Shown here piece by piece: positions 27,668-33,978 of a DNA stretch of 37,695 nt. The stretch's first letter is position 1, and the number at the start of each line of letters is the position of its first letter. The stretch is from Candidatus Giovannonibacteria bacterium RIFCSPHIGHO2_02_FULL_45_13 (GTDB lineage: Bacteria > Patescibacteriota > Minisyncoccia > UBA11713 > 2-01-FULL-45-33). Made by a program: the position numbers and the translations under genes. The notes below the pieces were generated by a model, which saw only the letters and a list, made by a program, of their open reading frames with translations, searched no databases and had not been told where the DNA came from. Location: positions 1-37,695 of the forward strand of contig MFHO01000003.1 in the NCBI GenBank assembly GCA_001778635.1, written 5' to 3'.

Positions 27668-28948
27668 ATGGAAAACTTATTAACAAAAAGAAATATAATA
27701 ATCGCTGGGGTGGTGATTGTAATAATCATCGGAGCTTTGGTTTGGTTTGGGTTGAAAAATGGGACTGGAACGGAAGACGGAGGATTTTTTGGGTTGTTTC
27801 CTTGGGCTCCGCCCGGCTCCTCGAAACCTGGTTTTGAGACTTCCCAAAAACCAGGTTTCTTCCCGCCGGGCGGCGTTTCCCCGGGCGGCGAACAGCCTTT
27901 TACTCCGGAGGCAGCACAAAACCTCCCAGTCGGCACATTAATCCGCTTAAGTTCAGACAACATCTCTTCGCTAGTCGGCGTCGGAACAACGAGTGTTAAA
28001 TATCACAAAAATATTCCTGAAAATTTAGGGCATCTTTTTGAGCGAAGAGCTGATGGAACAAATGAAGAAAAAAGGATTTCCAATTTCACAATACCGCAGG
28101 TTTTGCGCGTTGTCTGGGCTCCGGATGGCAAGAAAGCAGTTGTTTTTTACAATTTAGATAATCAGATAAGAAAACTGCTGATTGATTATGCGACAACAAC
28201 GCCGAAAACCAGCTTTTTACCCGATTCAATATCAGATATTGCTTTCTCACCAGATTCCAAATCCCTTGTGTTTATAAACAATCTGCCTGCCTCGCCGAGT
28301 CAAGGCGGGGGAGATAGTCAGAATATTTTCGCATCCACCGCTGACTTTAAAAACCAAAGAAAAATTTTTGATAACAATGTCCCGGGCTTTGAAATCTCGT
28401 GGCCCGCCGCCAATACAATCGCGCTAAAAACCAAATCTTCCTACGGCGCGCGCGGATTTATTTACGCGTTAAATGCATCAACCGGCGCGCCTGCCTCGCC
28501 GAGTCAAGGCGGGTTTAACAAAGTTGCGGAGGGCCTTGGGCTGGATGCCATTTGGAACTCCGACGGCTCCGGTACGCTTTACTCGGTTTCGGACGCGGAC
28601 GGTAATTTGCTAAACTTAAAATTTGTTGATGCCAAAACCGGAGCAACAAAAGAATTTAGTGTAAAAACCATTGCCGAAAAATGCGCATTTTCAAAAACCC
28701 GGAAAAATTTAGTTTATTGCGCTGTGCCAGATAACCCACAGCAAGCAAAGTATCCGGACGCGTGGTGGCAGGGGAAGGTGACATTTCGCGATGATTTTGT
28801 TTCGATTGATGTTTCTTCCGGCCAAACTTCCGTTTTGGTTTCCGCAAAAGCGGACGCAACTCAACCGAGAGTGTTAAGCGACGATTCGTGGCTTTTATTC
28901 CGCGACAAGTCCTCCGGCAACCTATGGAGCTTGAAACTTAAACTGTAA
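27668..28948 (+). CDS. Membrane-anchored beta-propeller protein, 426 aa
   Basis: One N-terminal membrane helix (IIIAGVVIVIIIGALVWFGL) followed by a linker holding palindromic element B3 and then TolB/WD40-like repeats: VLRVVWAPDGKKAVVFY, ISDIAFSPDSKSLVFIN, FEISWPAANTIALKTK, LDAIWNSDGSGTLYSVS, QPRVLSDDSWLLFRD. Such propellers bind proteins or peptidoglycan outside the cell. Two further copies of a 25-bp hairpin interrupt blades 2-3 and 3-4. It is the last gene of the secretion operon and ends at a terminator. Confidence 0.8.
   Translation: MENLLTKRNIIIAGVVIVIIIGALVWFGLKNGTGTEDGGFFGLFPWAPPGSSKPGFETSQKPGFFPPGGVSPGGEQPFTPEAAQNLPVGTLIRLSSDNISSLVGVGTTSVKYHKNIPENLGHLFERRADGTNEEKRISNFTIPQVLRVVWAPDGKKAVVFYNLDNQIRKLLIDYATTTPKTSFLPDSISDIAFSPDSKSLVFINNLPASPSQGGGDSQNIFASTADFKNQRKIFDNNVPGFEISWPAANTIALKTKSSYGARGFIYALNASTGAPASPSQGGFNKVAEGLGLDAIWNSDGSGTLYSVSDADGNLLNLKFVDAKTGATKEFSVKTIAEKCAFSKTRKNLVYCAVPDNPQQAKYPDAWWQGKVTFRDDFVSIDVSSGQTSVLVSAKADATQPRVLSDDSWLLFRDKSSGNLWSLKLKL
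27809..27873 (+). repeat. In-frame palindromic element B3 (single copy)
   Basis: Outer stem CCGCCCGGC/GCCGGGCGG (27809-27817 with 27865-27873), border TCCTCG, 12-bp perfect stem AAACCTGGTTTT/AAAACCAGGTTT (27824-27835 with 27847-27858), loop GAGACTTCCCA, border CTTCCC. It encodes GSSKPGFETSQKPGFFPPGG in the linker of the propeller protein. This is the un-nested form of the unit found inside B2. Confidence 0.95.
28285..28309 (+). repeat. 25-bp hairpin repeat C1 in the propeller gene
   Basis: Identical to 28489-28513. CCTGCCT pairs with AGGCGGG around CGCCGAGTCA-like loop sequence. Encodes PASPSQGG in frame. Confidence 0.85.
28489..28513 (+). repeat. 25-bp hairpin repeat C2 in the propeller gene
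   Basis: Second identical copy, 204 bp after the first (a multiple of three), again encoding PASPSQGG between two blades. Confidence 0.85.
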
Positions 28949-28955
28949 AAAATCA

Positions 28956-28987
28956 GAGGCCTACCGTTCTTGATAGACCTCCTTTTT
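28956..28987. terminator. Bidirectional terminator, shared by the secretion operon and the minus-strand small gene
   Basis: GAGGCCTA (28956-28963) pairs with TAGACCTC (28974-28981) with one mismatch. TTTTT follows on the plus strand, and A-rich sequence at 28947-28953 gives a T-run on the minus strand. The stop codon of the minus-strand gene is inside the stem. Confidence 0.75.
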
Positions 28988-29092
28988 GAAATGCTGTTTT
29001 TCGCGCTTGCGGTCGTAGCCTCGCTTGCCTTTCTTCGTCCCCTGCGCGCCGCCCTTTTGGCGGGGCAGAGGAATGCGGCCCAGCTTTTTCAT
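28961..29092 (-). CDS. 43-aa basic protein, ArfA-like ribosome-rescue candidate
   Basis: A 43-codon frame on the minus strand with a good ribosome binding site (AGGAG, 6-7 bases before the ATG at 29092). The protein begins MKKLGRIPLPRQKGG and contains TKKGKRGYDRKREK. The segment KKGKxxYxRK matches the C-terminal motif of ArfA (KKGKGSYMRK in E. coli), which enters the empty mRNA channel of stalled ribosomes and recruits release factor 2. About half the residues of the second part are Lys or Arg. The last codons and the stop lie in a terminator hairpin, which recalls the hairpin control of arfA mRNA. ArfA function is an inference from one short motif; an unnamed ribosome-associated peptide is the alternative. 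It follows tRNA-Pro in the same direction. Confidence 0.6.
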   Translation of the reverse strand: MKKLGRIPLPRQKGGAQGTKKGKRGYDRKREKQHFKKEVYQER

Positions 29093-29118
29093 TTTTCTCT
29101 CCTTTTCAAAAAGTTTGA

Positions 29119-29192
29119 TCAGGGCGGCAGGATTTGAACCTACGATCTCCTAGTTCCGGGCTAGGTGCTCTATCAAACCGAGCTACACCATG
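29119..29192 (-). tRNA. tRNA-Pro (anticodon CGG), with unusual bases
   Basis: Read on the minus strand, 74 bases fold as a cloverleaf. Acceptor CATGGTG pairs with CGCCCTG (mismatch at 3-70, G-U at 6-67). D stem GCTC/GAGC; anticodon stem CCTAG/CTAGG with loop CCCGGAA; variable loop AGATC; T arm GTAGG-TTCAAAT-CCTGC; discriminator A. C1-G72, A73 and anticodon CGG fit bacterial tRNA-Pro. Odd points: C33 instead of the nearly universal U33, no G18G19 pair in the D loop, and the acceptor mismatch. CCA is not encoded. Confidence 0.75.
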
Positions 29193-29199
29193 ACAAAAA

Positions 29200-29618
29200 T
29201 TTGGTGTATTTATATAAATGGGAGGGGAATGAAGAGGGGCCAGTCGGTATGACATTTTCAGCCGCGACTTCTTTGAAACTTTAACGCAGTTCTTGCGATG
29301 CGCTCGGCTGGATAATTACTTACCCAACTCCGCGGTTTAAGGACGCCATTCCCCGTTGCGCCCCAAGGGATTTCCCCTTTTTGATTTTTTCAAAACATCG
29401 CTTAGCAATCGGATTGTTAAGTGATTCCTTGGGAGGCCGAAGGACGGGGACCCATGAACACCCAGGCCTTTGGTCTCCCAAGGACCCGCCTAGACTCGCT
29501 AGGCGAGGCTGGTGGACCACCCATGTTTACCTATTAAACTTCGGGATAATCCGCCGGCCGGGGCTATTATTTTGGTTTATGCCCTCGATACCGCGTTATC
29601 CCTGCATTAAGCTTAACT
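29200..29618 (-). ncRNA. Candidate structured non-coding RNA upstream of tRNA-Pro
   Basis: About 420 bases with no convincing reading frame lie between a consensus promoter (29625-29652, minus strand) and tRNA-Pro. Strong paired elements are visible (plus coordinates): CCTTGGGAG/CTCCCAAGG (29427-29435 with 29475-29483), CGCCTAG/CTAGGCG (29487-29493 with 29499-29505) and AAGGG/CCCTT (29365-29369 with 29375-29379). I looked for RNase P RNA, SRP RNA, 6S and tmRNA signatures in both strands and found none. The RNA and tRNA may be one transcript. The 3' end is not defined. Confidence 0.5.
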
Positions 29619-29624
29619 ATCACC

Positions 29625-29652
29625 ATTATACTCCTATTAAAAAATTTGTCAA
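29625..29652 (-). promoter_or_regulatory. Consensus sigma-70-type promoter, minus strand
   Basis: On the minus strand: TTGACA (29652-29647), 16-bp spacer, TATAAT (29630-29625). It is one of the two best matches in the window. Transcription should start near 29618 and run through the structured region, tRNA-Pro and the small basic protein. Confidence 0.8.
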
Positions 29653-29730
29653 GCCCCCCTGACAAATCTGCTAATTTGGGCTTATTTTGCGTGTTTTGAC
29701 ACTATAACAAGTGCGCCTCACCATAATTTA

Positions 29731-29739
29731 TGATATAAT
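29731..29739 (+). promoter_or_regulatory. Extended -10 promoter of the TrmB-like gene
   Basis: TGATATAAT (29731-29739) gives TG plus a perfect TATAAT; the ATG at 29746 follows after six bases, so the message is probably leaderless. No clear -35 at the right distance. Confidence 0.65.
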
Positions 29740-29745
29740 TGTTCT

Positions 29746-30525
29746 ATGTTAGACGAGCTTAAAAAAATTGGGCTTTCGGAAAATGAGGCAAGGGTGTATC
29801 TTGCGCTTTTGGAGTTGGGATCTGAAACGGCGCAGGAGATTGCCAAAAAAGCAGGTGTAAAGCGCGCGACTACTTACGTGCAACTTGATGCTCTTATGAA
29901 AATGGGATTAGTAACCTCGTTTGAAAAAGGTCTGCCTGCCGGCAAGGCAAAGAAAAAAAGCTATTTCCGCGCGGAAGACCCTGAACATTTAATTAAAATC
30001 GCCGAGCGCGAAAAAAAAGTTGCCAGAGAGCGCGAAAGCGCGTTGGAAGAAATCCTGCCGGGCCTCGGCAAACTTTATCTCTCCGCCGGCGAACGTCCAA
30101 GGGTGAGATTTTTTGATGGGGTGGAGGGGCTTAAAACAATGCAGGCGGAATTCCTAAAATCCGGCGCTGAACTTGTTGAATCTTTTTCATCGGCTGACGA
30201 TGTCGCAAAAATTTTTCCGAAATTCGGCGAAGAATACGAGCCCCAAAAAATCAAAAGAAAAATTCAATCCAAGGTAATATACACGAGCGCCAACGGCTCA
30301 TTTCTTAAAGAAGTTGATATGATAGCGTTGAGGGAATCGCGATATATTCCGCCGGACGAGTTTCCGGTGTCATGCGACATATCAATTTACAAAAATACAG
30401 TCTCAATATCTGTTCTGCGTGGCAAAATCTTCGGAATTTTAGTTGAAGGCGAAGAGATAGCAAAATCCATGCGCTCGTTTTTTAAGCTTGCTTGGGAAGC
30501 GGCCGAGAAATATAAAAAAATCTAG
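29746..30525 (+). CDS. TrmB-family transcriptional regulator, 259 aa
   Basis: The N-terminal ~70 residues form a TrmB-type winged helix: LKKIGLSENEARVYLALLELGSETAQEIAKKAGVKRATTYVQLDALMKMGLV. A coiled-coil linker follows (HLIKIAEREKKVARERESALEEILPGL), then a C-terminal domain (RVRFFDGVEGLKTMQAEFLK...) like the effector part of TrmB-like proteins, common in Archaea and CPR. It binds DNA as a dimer and probably senses a small molecule; the ligand cannot be told. It is alone in its transcript. Its 3' end overlaps a minus-strand terminator. Confidence 0.85.
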   Translation: MLDELKKIGLSENEARVYLALLELGSETAQEIAKKAGVKRATTYVQLDALMKMGLVTSFEKGLPAGKAKKKSYFRAEDPEHLIKIAEREKKVARERESALEEILPGLGKLYLSAGERPRVRFFDGVEGLKTMQAEFLKSGAELVESFSSADDVAKIFPKFGEEYEPQKIKRKIQSKVIYTSANGSFLKEVDMIALRESRYIPPDEFPVSCDISIYKNTVSISVLRGKIFGILVEGEEIAKSMRSFFKLAWEAAEKYKKI

Positions 30526-30548
30526 GGGGCACGCGCGTCGCGGCCCCC
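30513..30548 (-). terminator. Terminator of the minus-strand RNA
   Basis: GGGGGC (30548-30543 on the minus strand) pairs with GCCCCC (30530-30525), followed on the minus strand by TAGA and seven T. On the plus strand no T-run follows, so it serves the minus-strand RNA. Confidence 0.75.
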
Positions 30549-30825
30549 TTGGGTTACTGCCATTTTTATTTGTTTCTTCCGGGTTTGCCGAGAATTTTTT
30601 ATCCGCGAAGCCCTGATTCGGCGTTTTTTATACTAAGGCTTCGGAGAAAACGCTTTCAAAAACTGAAAAACCATTCTCCCACTGCTCAACCAGTGGTGTT
30701 CACAAATCCAAGCTGCAAATCAAACCTCAAGACCAAGCCACAAACCGAAAGCTTTACTTACCCGTACAATCCCATTCAGCCTCCTCCCTTGCCCGCCTAA
30801 ATGCGAAGCTTTTGGCGGGTTCTGC
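30513..30825 (-). ncRNA. Candidate non-coding RNA, ~310 nt, minus strand
   Basis: A consensus promoter at 30831-30858 and an intrinsic terminator at 30513-30548 delimit a ~310-nt transcript with no long frame. Structure begins with a CCCGCC/GGCGGG hairpin near the 5' end, followed by AGGGAGGAGG and an ATG with only five codons. It contains further pairs such as CCACTGGT/GCAGTGG-type stems. I see no RNase P, SRP, 6S or riboswitch signature. The RNA is convergent with and overlaps the end of the TrmB-like gene. It is the only content of the 335-bp gap at 30526-30860. Confidence 0.55.
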
Positions 30826-30830
30826 CCCCA

Positions 30831-30858
30831 TTATAGCAAATCTACAGGTTTTGTCAAC
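30831..30858 (-). promoter_or_regulatory. Consensus promoter of the minus-strand RNA
   Basis: On the minus strand: TTGACA (30858-30853), 16-bp spacer ending TGC, TATAAT (30836-30831). It begins two bases after the pilB stop. Confidence 0.8.
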
Positions 30859-30860
30859 CC

Positions 30861-32630
30861 CTATTCCGTTGTCACTCTAAATACCTCTTCAATCGTCGTA
30901 AAGCCTTGTATAACTTTCATTATGCCGTCTTCTACCATAGTCATCATTCCTTCTTTTTTTGCCTGTTCTTCTATTTGGTCCGAAGTGGCGCTTTGCATCA
31001 AAAGATTTTTAATGGTCGGCGTCATCTCCAGCACTTCGTGAATACCCAACCGGTTAGAATAGCCGTCGGGGCATTCCTGAGTTGCTTTCGGCTTATAAAA
31101 CGGAATATCTTTCCAGACGGCTTTCGGAGAAACAATTTTTTCTTTTTTTAAAAAATCTAAAACTCTTTCCAAATTCACATTCTCGCCTAATTTTTTAAGT
31201 TCGGCGTCGGTGAGCTTGTATGCCTCCCTTTCTTTGCAGAGGCGCCTGACCAATCTTTGGGCGATAATGGCGTCTGTGGTGGAAGCGATTAAAAAAGGCT
31301 CAACCTTCATGTCCAAAAGCCGCGGCAAAGATCCAGCGGCAGAGTTTGTGTGAAGAGTTGAAAGCACAAGATGGCCTGTAAGCGCGGCGTTAACCGCCAA
31401 AGATGCCGTTTCATTATCTCTTATTTCGCCCACCATAATAATATCCGGGTCCTGACGGACGAGCGAGCGCAGACCATTGGCGAATGTAAAGCCGATGTCC
31501 GGGCGCACCTGTGTTTGGTTGACTCGCGGCATGCGGTATTCTATCGGATCTTCAACTGTTGAAATGTTTACTCCGGGCTGGTTTAGCAAAGATAAAATTG
31601 TGTAAAGCGTGGTTGTTTTTCCTGATCCTGTCGGACCAGTGGCTAAAATCATCCCCAAAGGCTTTTTTATATTTTTATACAAAATTTCGAGGGCCTCTCC
31701 ATGAAAACCCAAATCTTCCAAAGTAAAGCCTTTCGCCGATTCAGGCAAGAGGCGCATTACAACTTTTTCTCCGTCAAAAACCGGCAGTACAGACACGCGG
31801 AAAGAAAATTTATAATCCGCCGTTTCAATTTTAAACCTTCCGTCTTGTGGGAGCCGGTGTTCGTCTAATTTTAAACTTGCAAGCACTTTGATTCTTGCTA
31901 CGATTCCCGAAGCAACTTGTTTTGGGAGAACCATGGCATTATGCAAAATACCATCGATGCGGTATCTGACCAAAACCTCTTTTTCCATCGGTTCAATGTG
32001 AATATCCGAAGAACGCTGTAAAATAGCATGGCGAATCAAGGTATCCACTATGCGCACGATCGGCAAATCTTCCGCGGCTTTTTTCAAATCTTCTAAATCG
32101 GCGCTTTCTGTGCCAGGCAAACCAGCTGTTTCGGAAATGGTTGCCAGCGCTTCTGATGAAACCTCGTTTTTGATTATTTCTCCGAACTCGGCCTCCAAGC
32201 TTTTTTGGTATTGAGAAAGCACGTATTTTATGGAGGCCGCGTTTGTGAGCCTTGGCAGGATTTTTAAGTCTGATTTTTTCTTGATGAACTCGATTGTTTC
32301 CAGATCTTCCGGATCCAACATGGCCACTTCGAGGCTTGCGCCGCTTTTTCTAAACGAAACTATGTTGTGTTTTTTTGCAATTGGCTCCGGAATTATTGAA
32401 AGCACTTTGGAGTCAATCTTTTCTCCTTCCAGATTTACAAACGGAACCCCCAAAATATAGGCTTTGAGCCGAGCCAATTCTTCTTCGGTGATTTTGCCCA
32501 AAGCCAAAAGAATGTCTTCTATTTTCTTGCCGGTTTTTTTTGATTCCGCCTCTGCTTTATCAACCTCGTCTTTTTTCACCAGCTCTGAATCCAACAAAAA
32601 AGCTTTAAGCTGTTGTTGTTCAATGCGCAT
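30861..32630 (-). CDS. pilB: Type IV pilus assembly ATPase PilB (GspE family), 589 aa
   Basis: The motor that polymerises type IV pili. The N-terminal MshEN-like domain covers residues 1-150. The ATPase core has SSDIHIEP near 207, Walker A GPTGSGKTTT at 332-341, the Asp box TVEDPIEY, Walker B DIIMVGEIRDNETA and the His box LSTLHTNSA. The zinc-binding tetracysteine of the family is incomplete: only RRLCKE and QECPDGY remain. Downstream of the kinase and regulator on the same strand, it overlaps the regulator by 11 bases, suggesting coordinated expression. No pilin or PilT is in the window. Confidence 0.95.
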   Translation of the reverse strand: MRIEQQQLKAFLLDSELVKKDEVDKAEAESKKTGKKIEDILLALGKITEEELARLKAYILGVPFVNLEGEKIDSKVLSIIPEPIAKKHNIVSFRKSGASLEVAMLDPEDLETIEFIKKKSDLKILPRLTNAASIKYVLSQYQKSLEAEFGEIIKNEVSSEALATISETAGLPGTESADLEDLKKAAEDLPIVRIVDTLIRHAILQRSSDIHIEPMEKEVLVRYRIDGILHNAMVLPKQVASGIVARIKVLASLKLDEHRLPQDGRFKIETADYKFSFRVSVLPVFDGEKVVMRLLPESAKGFTLEDLGFHGEALEILYKNIKKPLGMILATGPTGSGKTTTLYTILSLLNQPGVNISTVEDPIEYRMPRVNQTQVRPDIGFTFANGLRSLVRQDPDIIMVGEIRDNETASLAVNAALTGHLVLSTLHTNSAAGSLPRLLDMKVEPFLIASTTDAIIAQRLVRRLCKEREAYKLTDAELKKLGENVNLERVLDFLKKEKIVSPKAVWKDIPFYKPKATQECPDGYSNRLGIHEVLEMTPTIKNLLMQSATSDQIEEQAKKEGMMTMVEDGIMKVIQGFTTIEEVFRVTTE

Positions 32631-32994
32631 GGTTGAGCACTATCTCGATTTTGGTCAAAAGCTCATCCAGTTTGTAGTTGGCTTTAACCAAATATGTGGT
32701 TGCGCCCAATGAAAGCGCGCGTTCAACCTCCGCGCTTCCCTCGAGATTTGTGAGCACGATGACAGGAATATTTTTGGTTGCCGGGTCGTTTTTCAGCTCT
32801 TCTAAAACCTCAAACCCGTTTTTTTTGGGCAGTATCAAATCCAGCAGGATCAGATCCGGCATTTCTTTTTGCGCAACTTTCAAGCCAATTTCTCCATCCA
32901 AAGCTTTCAGTACGTTATAATTATGCTGTTCCAGCATTTTGCCCATTGCTTGTTGCAGGGCCTCTTCGTCTTCAACAAATAAAATTTTTTTCAT
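32620..32994 (-). CDS. Single-domain response regulator (CheY-like), 124 aa
   Basis: A receiver domain only: acidic pocket EDE at 8-10, phospho-acceptor Asp52 in LILLDLILPKKNG, Thr82 in VLTN and Lys104 in YLVKAN. There is no output domain, so it must act by protein contact; the neighbouring PilB ATPase, which its gene overlaps, is the natural candidate. The kinase partner is encoded just upstream, three bases away. Confidence 0.93.
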   Translation of the reverse strand: MKKILFVEDEEALQQAMGKMLEQHNYNVLKALDGEIGLKVAQKEMPDLILLDLILPKKNGFEVLEELKNDPATKNIPVIVLTNLEGSAEVERALSLGATTYLVKANYKLDELLTKIEIVLNHAH

Positions 32995-32997
32995 GGA

Positions 32998-33921
32998 TTA
33001 TTTTTTAATTGGTAATGAAAACCAAAATGTCGACCCTTTGTTCGGAAGCGAGGAAAAACCTATATCGCCTCCTGATTTTATAATAATCGCCTTAGCGATG
33101 AAAAGGCCCACGCCGGCGCCTTCGGTTTGGTAGCGAAGCGCCTGGTTTGACCTGAAAAACTTATCAAAAACACGCTTTTGATCATCCGCCGGTATGCCGG
33201 CTCCGTGATCAGTGATTTTCCAAATCAGCTTGTTCCCTTTGGCTGAAATATTAATAACTACGTTACCGCCGCCAACGCTGTATCTGACCGCATTATCAAT
33301 AAGATGTCCGATGACGTGTTTAATGCGCTCGCCGTCCACGAGCATTTTAGGAATATTTTCTTCTGCTTCAATTTCGATTCCGACGTTACTGGCGGCGGCA
33401 AAATTTTTATACTCGTTTGCAACTTGTTGTGTCATCTCTTTTATCAAAGACGGGGCTGGGCGCAAAATTAAATCATTGTCTTCAATGCGATTAACCTCCA
33501 GAAGATCATTAACCGATTGTATCATCCGCTCGTTCTGCGCGTATATTGTCTCTAAGGGGTTTTGTTGATTCCCGGTGAGCAGTAAATCGAGCTGCCATTT
33601 TATGGCGGAAAGCGGGCTTCTAAGCTGGTGCGACATGATGCTTATAAATTCCGATTTTGAGCGGGCCGCGAGGGCCACCGTCTCAAACGCGCGAACTATT
33701 AGATTCCCGATTGTGAATAAAATTGCTGTCAGCGCAAGCACGGTTATCGCCGCAAATTCAGGCTCTTGGTAGCGGCTGGCTACAATATAAGTTACCAAGA
33801 TCGCTAGTATAATTATAATGCCCATTATCAAAAATAAAAACTGCGGGCATTGCCAAAGCCCAACCCGATACTCCCAACAAACCTTTTTAAGATTTAAGCT
33901 CCTCGTCCACTTCGCCATCAT
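32998..33921 (-). CDS. Sensor histidine kinase, 307 aa
   Basis: Two membrane helices at the N-terminus (FLFLIMGIIIILAILVTYIV and FAAITVLALTAILFTIGNLIV) with almost no external loop, so no external sensor domain. The H box follows (SEFISIMSHQLRSPLSAIKW, phospho-His at about residue 98), then the N box (HLIDNAVRYS), G1 (DHGAGIP), F box (FDKFFRS) and G2 (GAGVGLFIA). I chose the first of two adjacent ATGs at 33921, since a TATACT -10 box ends eight bases before; an in-frame ATG at 33996 would extend into the comM promoter. It phosphorylates the adjacent receiver protein. Confidence 0.93.
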   Translation of the reverse strand: MMAKWTRSLNLKKVCWEYRVGLWQCPQFLFLIMGIIIILAILVTYIVASRYQEPEFAAITVLALTAILFTIGNLIVRAFETVALAARSKSEFISIMSHQLRSPLSAIKWQLDLLLTGNQQNPLETIYAQNERMIQSVNDLLEVNRIEDNDLILRPAPSLIKEMTQQVANEYKNFAAASNVGIEIEAEENIPKMLVDGERIKHVIGHLIDNAVRYSVGGGNVVINISAKGNKLIWKITDHGAGIPADDQKRVFDKFFRSNQALRYQTEGAGVGLFIAKAIIIKSGGDIGFSSLPNKGSTFWFSLPIKK

Positions 33922-33978
33922 ATACGCAAGTATAGCATAAAAATTGCTTTTTATTTTGAGTTTGCTAGATTGGCGAAT
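33922..33978. promoter_or_regulatory. Divergent leaderless promoters of the kinase and comM
   Basis: On the minus strand TATACT (33934-33929) ends eight bases before the kinase ATG. On the plus strand TTGCTT (33944-33949), 16 bases and TGC-TAGATT (33966-33971) precede the comM ATG at 33979. Both messages would have almost no leader, and the two promoters share 57 bp. Confidence 0.55.

Noticed and set aside
22951-27873. CRISPR array or ordinary tandem repeat as explanation for the repeated elements
   Set aside because: Copies are kilobases apart, inside genes, palindromic and frame-preserving, with no regular spacers.
29200-29618. RNase P RNA, SRP RNA, 6S RNA, group I intron or second tmRNA in this stretch
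   Set aside because: Their conserved sequence blocks were looked for on both strands and not seen; left as an unclassified RNA candidate.
29320-29662. Open frames of 66 and 93 codons on either strand in the structured RNA region
   Set aside because: They have no ribosome binding site and odd composition, and they follow the hairpins; they look like chance frames in structured RNA.
30549-30800. 83-codon plus-strand frame downstream of the TrmB-like gene
   Set aside because: It is antisense to the RNA unit with a consensus promoter and terminator, and its protein is proline-rich low complexity with no start signals.
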